A stretch of DNA of 64,000 nucleotides. Origin: SABI01 sp963676605. Its GTDB lineage: Bacteria; Spirochaetota; Spirochaetia; Sphaerochaetales; Sphaerochaetaceae. The notes under the pieces were generated by a model. It saw only the letters and a program-made list of their open reading frames with translations, ran no database searches and was not told where the DNA came from. Below, one piece after another: positions 6,793 to 15,749 of the stretch; position 1 is the first letter of the stretch; every line of letters starts with the position of its first letter. Location: contig CAXXSP010000065.1 of assembly GCA_963676605.2 (NCBI GenBank), forward strand, positions 1-64,000, given 5' to 3'. Position numbers and translations under genes: made by a program.

Positions 6793-8430
6793 ATGGGATA
6801 TGAAGTGACAGCGACCAGAAAAAGACCTCAGCTTTTCGATGCTCTCGTCGGTCAGGAATTTGTTGTTTCGACCATCAAGAGCTCCCTCGAACAGATGAGA
6901 TTCGCCCATGCATACTTGTTCAGCGGTCCCCGGGGAGTAGGTAAAACCTCCTCGGCAAGAATTCTCGCCAAGGCTCTTAACTGCGAGCAGGGTCCCACTC
7001 CCTATCCCTGCGGCGTGTGCTCCTCCTGCCGAGAGATCACCGCAGGAAACTCGACAGACGTTATCGAGATAGACGGTGCGAGCAATACCTCGGTAAATGA
7101 CGTGCGCATCATCAAGGATGAAGTGCTCTTCCCTCCCCAGAGTTCACGCTACAAGATATACATCATCGACGAAGTTCACATGCTCTCCACCAGTGCATTC
7201 AATGCACTCCTGAAGACCATCGAGGAACCGCCGGAGTATGTCCTTTTCATTTTTGCTACCACAGAAACGCATAAGGTCCCGGCAACCATCAGAAGCCGGT
7301 GCCAGCAGTTCCACTTCCAGCTGATCAGCCTTGAGTCCATCAAAGAGGTTCTCGCTCAGACAGTGAGCGAGATGGGAATTGAGGCGGAGGATGAAGCCCT
7401 GTTCTGGATCGCGAAAGAATCAACGGGATCGATGAGAGATGCATACACCCTCTTCGACCAGATCGTCTCCTTCAGCGGTGAGAAGATCACCATGGAAGGC
7501 ATCCTCAAGAAGATGGGAATCAGCGGAATCGACTCGATTCAGAATATCGTCTCCCTTGTTGGCTCCGGGCAGACCGATGAGGGACTCTCGCGTATGAATG
7601 ACCTCATGATCTCTGGAGTCTCGGTCGAGCAGGCTGTGAAAGACTTCGCCTCCTTCTTCCGTGCCCTCCTTCTTATACAGAGAGGAATCACTAACGAATC
7701 AGTCCTCGGAATTCAGCCCTCCTCAATCAGCAGCACGCTCCTTGAACTCTACAGCGAGGAGCAGCTTGAAGCAGCGCTTCAGCTCTTCCTGCAGCTCTTC
7801 AAGGATATCAGATACTCTCTTGAACCCAGATACGAACTGGAACTTGCACTCTCCCGCCTCTCCTATCTCCATCAGATGGCCTCCTCAATGACCCTTGTAC
7901 GGCAGATCAGAGAACTGAAGGAATCGATTCTCAGCGGGAACCCGCCACAGGCACATCCGGCGCAGCCTCCAGTACAGCCTCGGCAGGTTCCACAGAGAGA
8001 AAAACCTGCACAAAGTGCACCCCTCCAGCGTTCCATACCCCAGAAACCTCAGCACACTCCTCCCCCTACTCCTCCTCAGACGGCACCTGCAAGAAAGGTC
8101 GTGGAGAAGATCACTCAAGACACCCTTGTCGACCTGATTCATGTCATGGCACAGAAGAGAGACCCTCTCGGGAACCTCTTTCATCAGGTTTCACACGTCG
8201 AACACGAAGAAAACAGACTCACACTCACCTTCGCAAACCAGTATAGCCTCGACCACGGTAAGGAACACGTGGAAAAATTCAGGAAACTCTTTAACGAGGA
8301 ATGCGGTTTCGACGGGAAACTGGTATTTACAGTGGAAACTCCGAAGGAAGCTCACACGGCAAAGACCGATGGAGTCGACCCGACACTGAAACAGATAGCA
8401 TCTATGTTCCGTGGAAAAATAGTACAATAG
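6793..8430 (+). CDS. dnaX: DNA polymerase III subunits gamma/tau
   Basis: The clamp-loader ATPase that opens the beta clamp and organises the replisome. The 545-aa protein has Walker A GPRGVGKT at about residues 45-52 and a four-Cys zinc module (NCEQ...CGVCSSC) just after it. Walker B IIDEVHML is near residue 120, and the SRC sensor region (TIRSRCQQFHF) near 165-180. A Pro/Gln-rich linker occupies about 375-430, and a C-terminal domain follows, as in tau-type proteins. The ATG at 6793 has AGGAG (6781-6785) eight bases upstream; in-frame starts further upstream would lie in the SRP RNA and are rejected. First gene of dnaX-ebfC-recR. Confidence 0.95.
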   Translation: MGYEVTATRKRPQLFDALVGQEFVVSTIKSSLEQMRFAHAYLFSGPRGVGKTSSARILAKALNCEQGPTPYPCGVCSSCREITAGNSTDVIEIDGASNTSVNDVRIIKDEVLFPPQSSRYKIYIIDEVHMLSTSAFNALLKTIEEPPEYVLFIFATTETHKVPATIRSRCQQFHFQLISLESIKEVLAQTVSEMGIEAEDEALFWIAKESTGSMRDAYTLFDQIVSFSGEKITMEGILKKMGISGIDSIQNIVSLVGSGQTDEGLSRMNDLMISGVSVEQAVKDFASFFRALLLIQRGITNESVLGIQPSSISSTLLELYSEEQLEAALQLFLQLFKDIRYSLEPRYELELALSRLSYLHQMASSMTLVRQIRELKESILSGNPPQAHPAQPPVQPRQVPQREKPAQSAPLQRSIPQKPQHTPPPTPPQTAPARKVVEKITQDTLVDLIHVMAQKRDPLGNLFHQVSHVEHEENRLTLTFANQYSLDHGKEHVEKFRKLFNEECGFDGKLVFTVETPKEAHTAKTDGVDPTLKQIASMFRGKIVQ

Positions 8431-8440
8431 GAAGGTCCGA

Positions 8441-8755
8441 ATGAACCCGTTTGACATCATGAAAAATATGCAGAATCTTCAGAATATACAGAAGCAGATG
8501 CAGGAAAAACTCTCTACTCTCCGCTCGACAGGTTCGAGCGGCGGCGGTATGGTCGAAGTCACGATCAACGGCAAAATGGAGGTTCAGAATATCAACATCG
8601 AACCGGCTATCATAGATCCCGAAGATTCCAAAACTCTCGAGATTCTCATAGCGGGAGCTTTCAACAACGCTGTGGCCACCATGCAGGAGCAGCTGAAACA
8701 GGAAGCGATGTCGATGACCGGCGGTATGGATATACCGGGAATGATGGGGAACTAG
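8441..8755 (+). CDS. YbaB/EbfC family nucleoid-associated protein
   Basis: A 104-aa DNA-binding protein of the YbaB/EbfC family, small dimers that bind DNA and affect nucleoid organisation; the Borrelia member EbfC is the founding example. Visible family features are the Met/Gln-rich N-terminal helix (MKNMQNLQNIQKQMQEKL), the central VEVTINGKMEVQNINIEP strand region and a Met/Gly-rich tail. It lies 10 nt after dnaX, and recR begins at the next base after its stop, so the three genes form one operon. Confidence 0.93.
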   Translation: MNPFDIMKNMQNLQNIQKQMQEKLSTLRSTGSSGGGMVEVTINGKMEVQNINIEPAIIDPEDSKTLEILIAGAFNNAVATMQEQLKQEAMSMTGGMDIPGMMGN

Positions 8756-9349
8756 ATGCACTCTCTCGACCTGCTTATCCAGCACCTTTCCCGCCTTCCG
8801 GGTATCGGCATGAAGAGTGCCAGTCGTCTGGCGTACCATCTCATTCAGAGCGACAGCACCTACAACGCACAGCTTGCAGAGCTCATCGCGACCATCCAGG
8901 ACACGATCATCACCTGCTCTGTCTGTAACAGCTACAGCGAGAGCGATCCCTGTGAGGTCTGCTCTGATGCTTCACGGGATCGATCACTCATGTGCGTCGT
9001 CGAACAGCCGCAGGATGTCTTCACGATATCGGGCAGTGGAGCGTACTCAGGACTTTTCCATGTTCTCGGAGGAGCACTCTCTCCCCTGAACGGAGTGGGA
9101 CCTCAGGATCTGGATTTTAGAAATCTCGTAGAAAGGATCAAAAACGGATCATTCACAGAAATCATCATTGCAACGAATCCGACTGAGGAAGGTGATACCA
9201 CTGCCATGTATCTCCGACACCTGCTCAGAGATTTCGATATAAAGATCACCCGCATAGCCTCGGGACTTCCGATCGGAGGAGACCTTGAATATGCAGACAA
9301 GATCACCCTTTCACGGGCATTGAGATCGAGAATATCTTTTAACGATTAG
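8756..9349 (+). CDS. recR: Recombination protein RecR
   Basis: Partner of RecO/RecF in loading RecA at gapped DNA. The 197-aa protein has the N-terminal helix-hairpin-helix LSRLPGIGMKSASRLAYHL (about 8-26). A four-Cys zinc finger follows at about 56-71 (CSVC...CEVC), then a Toprim domain starting CVVEQPQDVFTI (about 80), and TEEGDTTAMYL (about 142) with acidic Toprim residues. It starts immediately after ebfC and ends the operon; the next gene is convergent. Confidence 0.95.
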   Translation: MHSLDLLIQHLSRLPGIGMKSASRLAYHLIQSDSTYNAQLAELIATIQDTIITCSVCNSYSESDPCEVCSDASRDRSLMCVVEQPQDVFTISGSGAYSGLFHVLGGALSPLNGVGPQDLDFRNLVERIKNGSFTEIIIATNPTEEGDTTAMYLRHLLRDFDIKITRIASGLPIGGDLEYADKITLSRALRSRISFND

Positions 9350-9364
9350 AAGAATGCGTTACGG

Positions 9365-10564
9365 CTAATAGGCTGTAAAGAAGGCATAGATCGTTGAGGA
9401 ATAGGTCGCTGCAGGAAAGCTCATGGAGCTATACTCTGAGTTGAGCATGATATCTATGTACCCAGTGACCGCGTACTGGTAATTATTTGCACCTCCGATA
9501 GGAGATGTGATTTCTCTGTAGTCGGTTGAGAATTCATTCTTGGTACCGAACGTGGTACCGACGATAGTCGGACCCTCCGTATCGCCGCTTATCACAGGGT
9601 CAAAGATCACGTAATAGGGTATTTGAGCATCAACCTCATCAGCTATCGGCGAGAAGAAGAAATCAGTACTCTGACCTCCCAGGTCTGCAGAGAATGACAC
9701 ATACCCCGGAACATCCTCGGAATTATAGGAGAGATAGCCTACCCGGTAACTGCTCCAAAATGAGTCAATGAGATCCGTGAACGGGATAGTCTCAGGAGCG
9801 ATTCTTTCGATCCCGAAAGAGTATGAGTCAGGATCCATGTGGAACCATTTAGCGCTCACTTCGCCCTCGAACCATATACTGTTGTCTATACCGTCTCCTG
9901 TGATATGAAGAGAAGAACTGTAATATCCTTTATTTTTTTTGAGGTCTCTCTCATTCACGGTCCGTATGACCGTGACATCGACCCAGAGATGAGAGAATCT
10001 GTAAAGATACTCATACCCGTTCACCCCGTCATACAGATCATAATCACCGCTCTCATTATACCCCCACTCACCGGCAGAAACCCTCTCAGTTCCTGCACCG
10101 ACGGGGATGTCTACCTCAGTGCCCGGGTATTCTATCACTATATTCTGACCGTCCAGGTCGTACGTCCCGCCGTTATGAAATCTCCCTTTGATCCTGAACA
10201 GAAGGAAGTACTCCTTCCAGGTATCATAATCATTCATTCCGGTACTATTGACATAAAAGTAGTAGAACCTTCCGTCATTATAGGTTGTTGGTCCCGGATG
10301 ATGGGTCTCAACCGTCAGTGTGTTCGGTGTGCCCTGATAAATGAAGCGTCCAAGGAAGCCGTCTGTATCCCAGTACTCATCATCGGCATAATACGGGATC
10401 GTGTATTCATACGCTTCAGGGTTATCATAGGAATAATCTTCGTTCAGCTGAAGACCGCTCAGAGAGCCTGTCACCGTCTCATACACAAATGTATTCGCCC
10501 AGAGAATACCAGAAAGGGTCATAAAGAGAATCAGGATTGTCGTAATCTTTATTCTACCATACAT
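9365..10564 (-). CDS. Secreted protein of unknown function, paralogue A
   Basis: A 399-aa protein I cannot assign to a known family. Residues 1-23 are a signal peptide (basic start, hydrophobic core ILILFMTLSGILWA), so it should be exported. The mature part is rich in Tyr, Gly, Asp, Ser and Thr, with alternating hydrophobic residues suggesting beta structure. It is clearly paralogous to the next gene: shared blocks include DGFLGRFIY, VNGYEYLYRFSHLWVDV, YSFGIERIAPETIPF, YYVIFDPVI and the C-terminal STIYAFFTAY. The ATG at 10564 has GGGAG five bases upstream. Probably an envelope or surface protein restricted to related spirochaetes. Confidence 0.75.
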   Translation of the reverse strand: MYGRIKITTILILFMTLSGILWANTFVYETVTGSLSGLQLNEDYSYDNPEAYEYTIPYYADDEYWDTDGFLGRFIYQGTPNTLTVETHHPGPTTYNDGRFYYFYVNSTGMNDYDTWKEYFLLFRIKGRFHNGGTYDLDGQNIVIEYPGTEVDIPVGAGTERVSAGEWGYNESGDYDLYDGVNGYEYLYRFSHLWVDVTVIRTVNERDLKKNKGYYSSSLHITGDGIDNSIWFEGEVSAKWFHMDPDSYSFGIERIAPETIPFTDLIDSFWSSYRVGYLSYNSEDVPGYVSFSADLGGQSTDFFFSPIADEVDAQIPYYVIFDPVISGDTEGPTIVGTTFGTKNEFSTDYREITSPIGGANNYQYAVTGYIDIMLNSEYSSMSFPAATYSSTIYAFFTAY

Positions 10565-10703
10565 TGAAGCTCCCGCAGGATAGATACAGTGGATATTCCA
10601 CGATCTTCATCTTGTGTCACCTCACAATGTAATATATGCTGTTATGAGTGTCAACCGGTAATTTTATACCATATTAGTGTGGTTTTATATGTCACAAGAT
10701 GAA

Positions 10704-12014
10704 TTAATCAGCTGTGAATATAGCATAGATTGTTGACTCATAGACTGCAGCGGCGATGGAGTGCGTATCGAGCAGCGGATCGATCATGATACTGATTTCA
10801 CCGGTCAGGATATTTTGATATTGATATTCACCATTAATTAAAACAGGGTCTTCAAGCTCTTTCGTGGCAAAACTGTTCGGTCCGAGATCTACACGTACAG
10901 GACCCTCATCATTCTCGCAGATTTCGGGATCGAAGATGACATAATAGCCGAACCCTGTCGGATCCCCGTTCACTGTCGCAGTGAACGTGAAATCGGTACT
11001 TGTCCCGATTGGATCAGCATAGAATCCGACCGTTCCGGACACGTCGGTAGAACTGAACCGCAGGTATCCCGCAAGATAGCTGTTTGAGAGGGCGGTCTTC
11101 TGCCTGAGTTCGTTGAACGGAATAAGATCTGGTGCACGTTTCTCAATACTGAAGGAATAGGCCGGCGGCGTATAAGCAGACACCTCAGTCTCACTGCCCG
11201 GAATCTGGAATCCCTCGAGTGCGAGCACCTGGGATATTCCGCCCCCCTTCATCGTGAGTGTGTCCTTATAATAGACAATCTGGTTCGCAAGACTCTCGTT
11301 GTAATAATCTTTGTACCACTTGTATTCACTCTTGAAGAGATTCTTGAAAAAATTCGATGATCCGAGATTACTGCTTTCATCCACACGAATAACTGCAAGG
11401 TCGAAATAAAGAGAGCGGTAGGGATACAGGTAGGAGTAACCGTTTGTTCCGTCATACACTCCGGGATTTCCTGAAGCATCATATCCGTCTTCTCCGATAC
11501 CTACAGTCTCATTTCCTGCACCATCGGTAAGATCTATTGTATCAAGGGAAGAGGTGATCAGGGTATTCACACCGTTGATATCGATGACAGAGTCATCATG
11601 CCTGATACCTTTCACTCTGGCCGTGTAGAATACCCTCCTCCAGGAGGAATTATCAACAAGGAAGATTATTCCCTCTTCCCTAGTTGCCATATACCCGTTC
11701 CAGGTGTAATAGAAGGACTCTGCACTCTGCCCGTCCGGGATAACACCCTGGTTCTGAACCTCCAGAGTCGTCCCGCTGCCAGTGTAGACATAGCGCCCGA
11801 TATATCCGTCGAGAGAAGTATGGTCGCCCGATGCATACGAACTGATAGCTGTAGAACTGACTATCGGATTCGCCGTGGTATCCGCTGCATTGATATTAAA
11901 ACCTGTATGCGAACCGTCTCTCTGTTCATAGATAAACGTATCTGCGGAAACGGTACTGACAGAAGCCAGAAGCATGAGGAGAAGTAAAATGATGTAAGTT
12001 CTATGCTGATGCAC
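10704..12014 (-). CDS. Secreted protein of unknown function, paralogue B
   Basis: A 436-aa exported protein of the same unnamed family as its downstream neighbour. The signal peptide (IILLLLMLLASVSTVSA) is followed by DTFIYEQRDGSHTGF, matching NTFVYETVTGSLSGL of the paralogue. Other shared blocks are DGYIGRYVY, TNGYSYLYPYRSLYFDLAVIR, YSFSIEKRAPDLIPF, YYVIFDPEI and the terminal STIYAIFTAD. The start is taken as a GTG at 12014 because GGAGGA lies seven bases upstream; a longer frame from 12065 lacks such a site. Tandem duplication followed by divergence is likely. About 140 nt separate the two genes. Confidence 0.75.
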   Translation of the reverse strand: MHQHRTYIILLLLMLLASVSTVSADTFIYEQRDGSHTGFNINAADTTANPIVSSTAISSYASGDHTSLDGYIGRYVYTGSGTTLEVQNQGVIPDGQSAESFYYTWNGYMATREEGIIFLVDNSSWRRVFYTARVKGIRHDDSVIDINGVNTLITSSLDTIDLTDGAGNETVGIGEDGYDASGNPGVYDGTNGYSYLYPYRSLYFDLAVIRVDESSNLGSSNFFKNLFKSEYKWYKDYYNESLANQIVYYKDTLTMKGGGISQVLALEGFQIPGSETEVSAYTPPAYSFSIEKRAPDLIPFNELRQKTALSNSYLAGYLRFSSTDVSGTVGFYADPIGTSTDFTFTATVNGDPTGFGYYVIFDPEICENDEGPVRVDLGPNSFATKELEDPVLINGEYQYQNILTGEISIMIDPLLDTHSIAAAVYESTIYAIFTAD

Positions 12015-12107
12015 GATATTCCTCCGTCTTATCTTTAATATGAATCTATTTTCGGAAGGAATCAAGAGGAGATATGTCTCATCTGCCGGAAGAGTTCTTT
12101 AAAAGGG

Positions 12108-12878
12108 TTATTTCATACCCCGTTCTTTCTTTATTTCCTCATATGCTTCCTGAATAGCACGGAATTTTTCGGTGGCAAACCGGGTGAATTCCTCAGGAAG
12201 ACCTTTGGAGGCGACAGTGTCGGGATGAAATTCAATACTCATTTTCCTGAACGCTTTTTTCACTTCCGCATCAGTTGCCTCGGGAGTGAGGTTGAGAACT
12301 GAATAGGCCCTGCCGCCGGAGGCGGAAGAACTTCCGTACTGACGAAGAATCGTATCAAGGAAGGATTTCGGTATATTGAAGATTCTGGCTGCAGAGTTTA
12401 TGTGACTCATCTCCGCTGCGCTGATATTCCCGTCTGCGGCCGCGACACGCACAAGCACGTCCATCATCAGTTCGATGAGAGATCGTTCTGCGGAGAAGTT
12501 CTGGTAAAACTGCCCTGCAAACTGATCAAAGGTTGTCGTATGGTTCGAGAGAGCGGCATTGAAGACCTTCACTGCTGCTTCACGCTCTGCAAGGTTAAGC
12601 TTCAGGTCCCGGGTAATGAACTCTTCGACCTTCTGCCTCTCGGTCTGAACCATGGAACCGTCTGCGGTGGCAATCTTCGCGAGCATCGAGAAGGCACCGA
12701 CGAAGAAGACCATCTGTGTCTGATCAATCTGAGAGAACTGAGAAGAATTATCGGAAAAGGTTCCTGTCCGACCAGAAGAGTCGAACAGGTTGCCGAAGGC
12801 GATTCCCGCTATGAGTCCGAGAGGACCTCCCAGGAAGAACCCCATGGTTCCCCCTACTATCTTTCCTAACCAGGCCAT
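12108..12878 (-). CDS. DjlA-like co-chaperone (TerB and J domain)
   Basis: A 256-aa protein. The Gly-rich hydrophobic start (GKIVGGTMGFFLGGPLGLIAGIAFG, given here in two overlapping parts: GKIVGGTMGFFLGG and GPLGLIAGIAFG) fits a membrane anchor. A TerB-like helical domain follows at about 58-165, with the repeated motif IATADGSM / VAAADGNIS. A C-terminal J domain begins at about 190 (YSVLNLTPEATDAEVKKAF) and contains the HPD motif (FHPDTVASKG) needed to stimulate DnaK. This is the DjlA architecture; such proteins recruit DnaK to the inner membrane. It follows the glycosidase gene by 15 nt on the same strand. Confidence 0.85.
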   Translation of the reverse strand: MAWLGKIVGGTMGFFLGGPLGLIAGIAFGNLFDSSGRTGTFSDNSSQFSQIDQTQMVFFVGAFSMLAKIATADGSMVQTERQKVEEFITRDLKLNLAEREAAVKVFNAALSNHTTTFDQFAGQFYQNFSAERSLIELMMDVLVRVAAADGNISAAEMSHINSAARIFNIPKSFLDTILRQYGSSSASGGRAYSVLNLTPEATDAEVKKAFRKMSIEFHPDTVASKGLPEEFTRFATEKFRAIQEAYEEIKKERGMK

Positions 12879-12893
12879 ACGTCTCTTCCCTGA

Positions 12894-14318
12894 CTACAGT
12901 TTGTCGATAAGCATCGAACACTTTCCGGAAGGAATTGGAAGTGTTTTCTTCTTCTTCTCATCAAGGATGGTGATGGTGAAGTAGTAGAGCTTCTCCGACT
13001 CAAGCCGGATCTCCCATCCACGAGCCTGCTTATTGCTGAGAATCGTGATCATGTTTCTCTTCAGAGACAGACCTTCGATACCCATCACTTCGAGTGTTGT
13101 CATCGTCCAGTCCACAGTCTTCCTCGGAAGAGAGATGACCAATCCGATAATATCTTCAATCATGAGAGTGATGGTGATCAGGCCGAGCATCGGAAGAAAC
13201 CGTTTTCTCGGGAATTCGGGATCTGTCGGACAGATACTTGCCCCTTCCCTGTCAGGAAGATAGGCTTCCCAGACATCGCCGGTTTCCTCTCCATCCGGAT
13301 GAAGGGTATCGAGAATGAAATAGAGGTGTCTCAGCGAGACTTCCCGTGCAAACTCGAATCGTTTATACAGCTCAAGCCCCTTGACCACCATGAAAGTAAA
13401 GAACGGAATGACTCCTCCGTTGTACCCATGTCCATCCTCGGAGAAATCGGGATCACTTGCAGCAATGGTCGGGAACGGATTGTCGGTACCGAACTGATCG
13501 GGATCACTCAGGTGAGCGATGAAACCGTCTGCCTTCTCCTCGTTGGGAATCTCTGCAAGAAGGGTCCAGTAGGCACTGATCAGTTTTCTCGGAATTCTTT
13601 CCTCCGAGGCATCAAGATCATGATAGAACTTGTCTTCAGGATCCCACATGAGTGAATTAATCCTGGTCTTCAGAGAGAAATAGAGTCTCTTGTATCTGAA
13701 GGAGAGCTCTTTATCGTTCAGGGTATCACCGATGGCGGAGAGGTAGAGTGCATTCACCGCGAGCTGAGCATTGAAATCAACAGGATAGACTGTCTCTTCC
13801 CGCTTCACATTCCCTGTGCCGCAGGCACTGATGGGAGCACTGTACAGACCATTCTCCCGCAGGCAGGTTTCCTTGAACCAGTCAAACTGCTTCTCTAGGA
13901 TGGGAACGACTTCCTTCAGTCTCTTCTTATTTCCTATCTTATGATAGAAACAGTGTTCCATATAGGCAAACAGAGGCGCCGTAATACCTTCCGGATTTTC
14001 CGGAGAAAAGACCGCCTGGCCGCTTTCCATATCGTAATCGCTTCGGATCGCTCCATTCTCTTCCTGACGGGAATAGAAAAAATCTATCAGGGGGAAGGGG
14101 GAATATGTCTGATTGCTGTACATAAGAAACAAAGCAGCCATGGCAGCTTCGCTCTGGTTGAAAGTCTTCTGACCGGGGTACGTGAGGTAACCTCCCGGCA
14201 GGAGGCTCTCTTTCGGGCCTACTTTCCAGTTCTCATCTATCCACACCCAGGTCCTGTCGTAGATATCCACGAAGTCCTGGTCATAAAAATGTACTGCGGG
14301 AACCGTATCTTTAATCAA
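12894..14318 (-). CDS. Six-hairpin glycosidase-like protein (trehalase/GH63-type barrel)
   Basis: A 474-aa protein resembling the MGH1-like alpha/alpha-barrel glycosidases related to trehalase and GH63. Recognisable pieces are WVWIDENWK near the start, NQSEAAMAALFLMYSNQ (about 53), YPVDFNAQLAVNALYLSAI (about 200), LMWDPEDKFYHDLDA (about 240), DGHGYNGGVIPFFTFMVVKGLE (about 313, split here as DGHGYNGGV and IPFFTFMVVKGLE), and ETGDVWEAYLPD (about 360), where acids of the kind used in catalysis occur. There is no signal peptide, so it probably works on intracellular oligosaccharides or glycosides. Substrate cannot be deduced. Confidence 0.65.
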   Translation of the reverse strand: MIKDTVPAVHFYDQDFVDIYDRTWVWIDENWKVGPKESLLPGGYLTYPGQKTFNQSEAAMAALFLMYSNQTYSPFPLIDFFYSRQEENGAIRSDYDMESGQAVFSPENPEGITAPLFAYMEHCFYHKIGNKKRLKEVVPILEKQFDWFKETCLRENGLYSAPISACGTGNVKREETVYPVDFNAQLAVNALYLSAIGDTLNDKELSFRYKRLYFSLKTRINSLMWDPEDKFYHDLDASEERIPRKLISAYWTLLAEIPNEEKADGFIAHLSDPDQFGTDNPFPTIAASDPDFSEDGHGYNGGVIPFFTFMVVKGLELYKRFEFAREVSLRHLYFILDTLHPDGEETGDVWEAYLPDREGASICPTDPEFPRKRFLPMLGLITITLMIEDIIGLVISLPRKTVDWTMTTLEVMGIEGLSLKRNMITILSNKQARGWEIRLESEKLYYFTITILDEKKKKTLPIPSGKCSMLIDKL

Positions 14319-14405
14319 ATGAATCTCCTACTCATCTATCCAACTTACGCAAAAAAATGCACAAACTATAGAATACTATCTCTTGAGCATATCGTCAAAT
14401 CCTGC

Positions 14406-15365
14406 TTACACATTTCGAATAAAATTCAGCCCCTGTTCGAACATCTCGATTTCGATGCTCCCGCATCCTCTCGAGACTTCCTCACCGTCGGTATGGCAGA
14501 CGATACCATCCCGTTCATCTGTTATTCTCAATGTCTTCACCCGCTTCATCGAAAAATGGGGAGTGGAGAGCTGCGTCCCCTTGAAGAATCTGAGGACAAG
14601 CCTGAGGATTCTTCCGAGTTTCAGGGGTTTATTCGCATATACAAGGTCAAACAGACCATCATCAATAACGGCCTGGGGCCCCATGATAAATGCTGATCCC
14701 ATCCTCTTCCCATTACAGATCGACATCTGCTGAGTTTCAATATTGATTGTATCACTGCTGTCAAGTACCACTTTCAGTTTTTCAGCTTCAGGGTAATTCA
14801 TGATGACCTTCAGAAGTGCAAGAACATAACTCGCCATCCCGCTTACCCTTTTAAAATCAGAGGCGATGAAATTGACCATGGGTTCGAAGCCTATTCCGAC
14901 CCCGTTCAGAAAACACCTTCCACCGGGGAAATCGCCCCCCTTGAGTTCTCCGTAGTCGATAAGGGAACTGCTTCCTGACGCGATAAGAGCGACAGCGTCC
15001 TGTACGCTCTTCGGAACCCCTGCCGTCCAGGCAAAATCATTTCCACGACCGACAGGAATAATCCCCATCATCGGAGAAAGGTCAGGAGAGAGATTCAAAT
15101 CCCGCATCCCTCTGACAAGCCCGTCGGCGACCTCGTTTGCTGTTCCGTCTCCTCCTGCCGCGATAATGGCATGAAACCCTTTGTGAACGGCATCCCGAGC
15201 AAAGCCGATCGCCTCAAGAGGGCCATCGGTTTCCACGATAATAAAGGAAAGATGATGAGTGGAACACGCTTCCTCGATCTGTTTTCGCTTTTTATGAGCT
15301 CCACCCTTGTCTGCATTGGGATTGAGGATAATGCATACACGCATACTACTTTCGCTGTCTTTCAT
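14406..15365 (-). CDS. Diacylglycerol kinase catalytic-domain (YegS/DgkB-type) lipid kinase
   Basis: A 319-aa ATP-dependent lipid kinase-family protein. The nucleotide-binding GGDGT signature is at about residue 67-71 (IIAAGGDGTANEVADGL). IIPVGRGNDFAW follows near 100, and FLNGVGIGFEPMV near 145; the C-terminal half has the SFIMGP/DDGLFDLVY pattern and ends with a HTDGEEV strand. Members phosphorylate diacylglycerol or related lipids, recycling lipid from the envelope. AAAGGAAA sits seven bases before the ATG at 15365. It is transcribed toward the glycosidase gene, 87 nt away. Confidence 0.85.
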   Translation of the reverse strand: MKDSESSMRVCIILNPNADKGGAHKKRKQIEEACSTHHLSFIIVETDGPLEAIGFARDAVHKGFHAIIAAGGDGTANEVADGLVRGMRDLNLSPDLSPMMGIIPVGRGNDFAWTAGVPKSVQDAVALIASGSSSLIDYGELKGGDFPGGRCFLNGVGIGFEPMVNFIASDFKRVSGMASYVLALLKVIMNYPEAEKLKVVLDSSDTINIETQQMSICNGKRMGSAFIMGPQAVIDDGLFDLVYANKPLKLGRILRLVLRFFKGTQLSTPHFSMKRVKTLRITDERDGIVCHTDGEEVSRGCGSIEIEMFEQGLNFIRNV

Positions 15366-15749
15366 GAAGTATTTCCTTTCAGTTTCGATGGATAGATTTC
15401 AAAAGTATACAGGGTGGCGATTCACATTTCAATAACATATGTATACATCAAACATTGAATTGATACGTAGGAACTGACACGCTACATGACATATGGTAGA
15501 AATTTTCAATTCAACATATATATTTACCCTTGATAATTCAATTTCACTGCCTTAGGATTTAAACAGAAGCACCTGTAAAGTGTTTGAACTTGAAGATCAC
15601 ATATGTCAGCCTGTATTTCTACATCATAGCTTTACGTATAATTCTTCCAGCTTTTCTTTTCCGAACATATCTCTCATGAGTTCAATTTCTCCTTTTTGGA
15701 ATCGGGGGGAGTACCCTTGAACATAGATTTTAGTAGTGAGGAGTTTGCA
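15366..15749. other. AT-rich intergenic region between divergent genes
   Basis: This 384-nt gap separates the lipid kinase (minus) and the InlB-repeat lipoprotein (plus), so promoters for both should lie here. It is clearly more AT-rich than its surroundings. An exact 9-bp inverted repeat, TTGAATTGA at 15455-15463 and TCAATTCAA at 15506-15514, could be a regulator-binding pair. I see no convincing gene; a 17-codon minus-strand frame at 15624-15677 is discussed among the rejected items. Confidence 0.5.

Noticed and set aside
10000..10567. 242-aa plus-strand frame opposite secreted paralogue A (starts 9839)
   Set aside because: No ribosome-binding site or family match; the minus-strand gene has a signal peptide and a paralogue next door.
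15624..15677. Minus-strand 17-codon frame reading MRDMFGKEKLEELYVKL with a GGAG upstream
   Set aside because: Too short to support alone. The peptide has protein-like composition and could be the remnant of a longer gene, since the upstream frame stays open for a while, but no start or homology can be shown.
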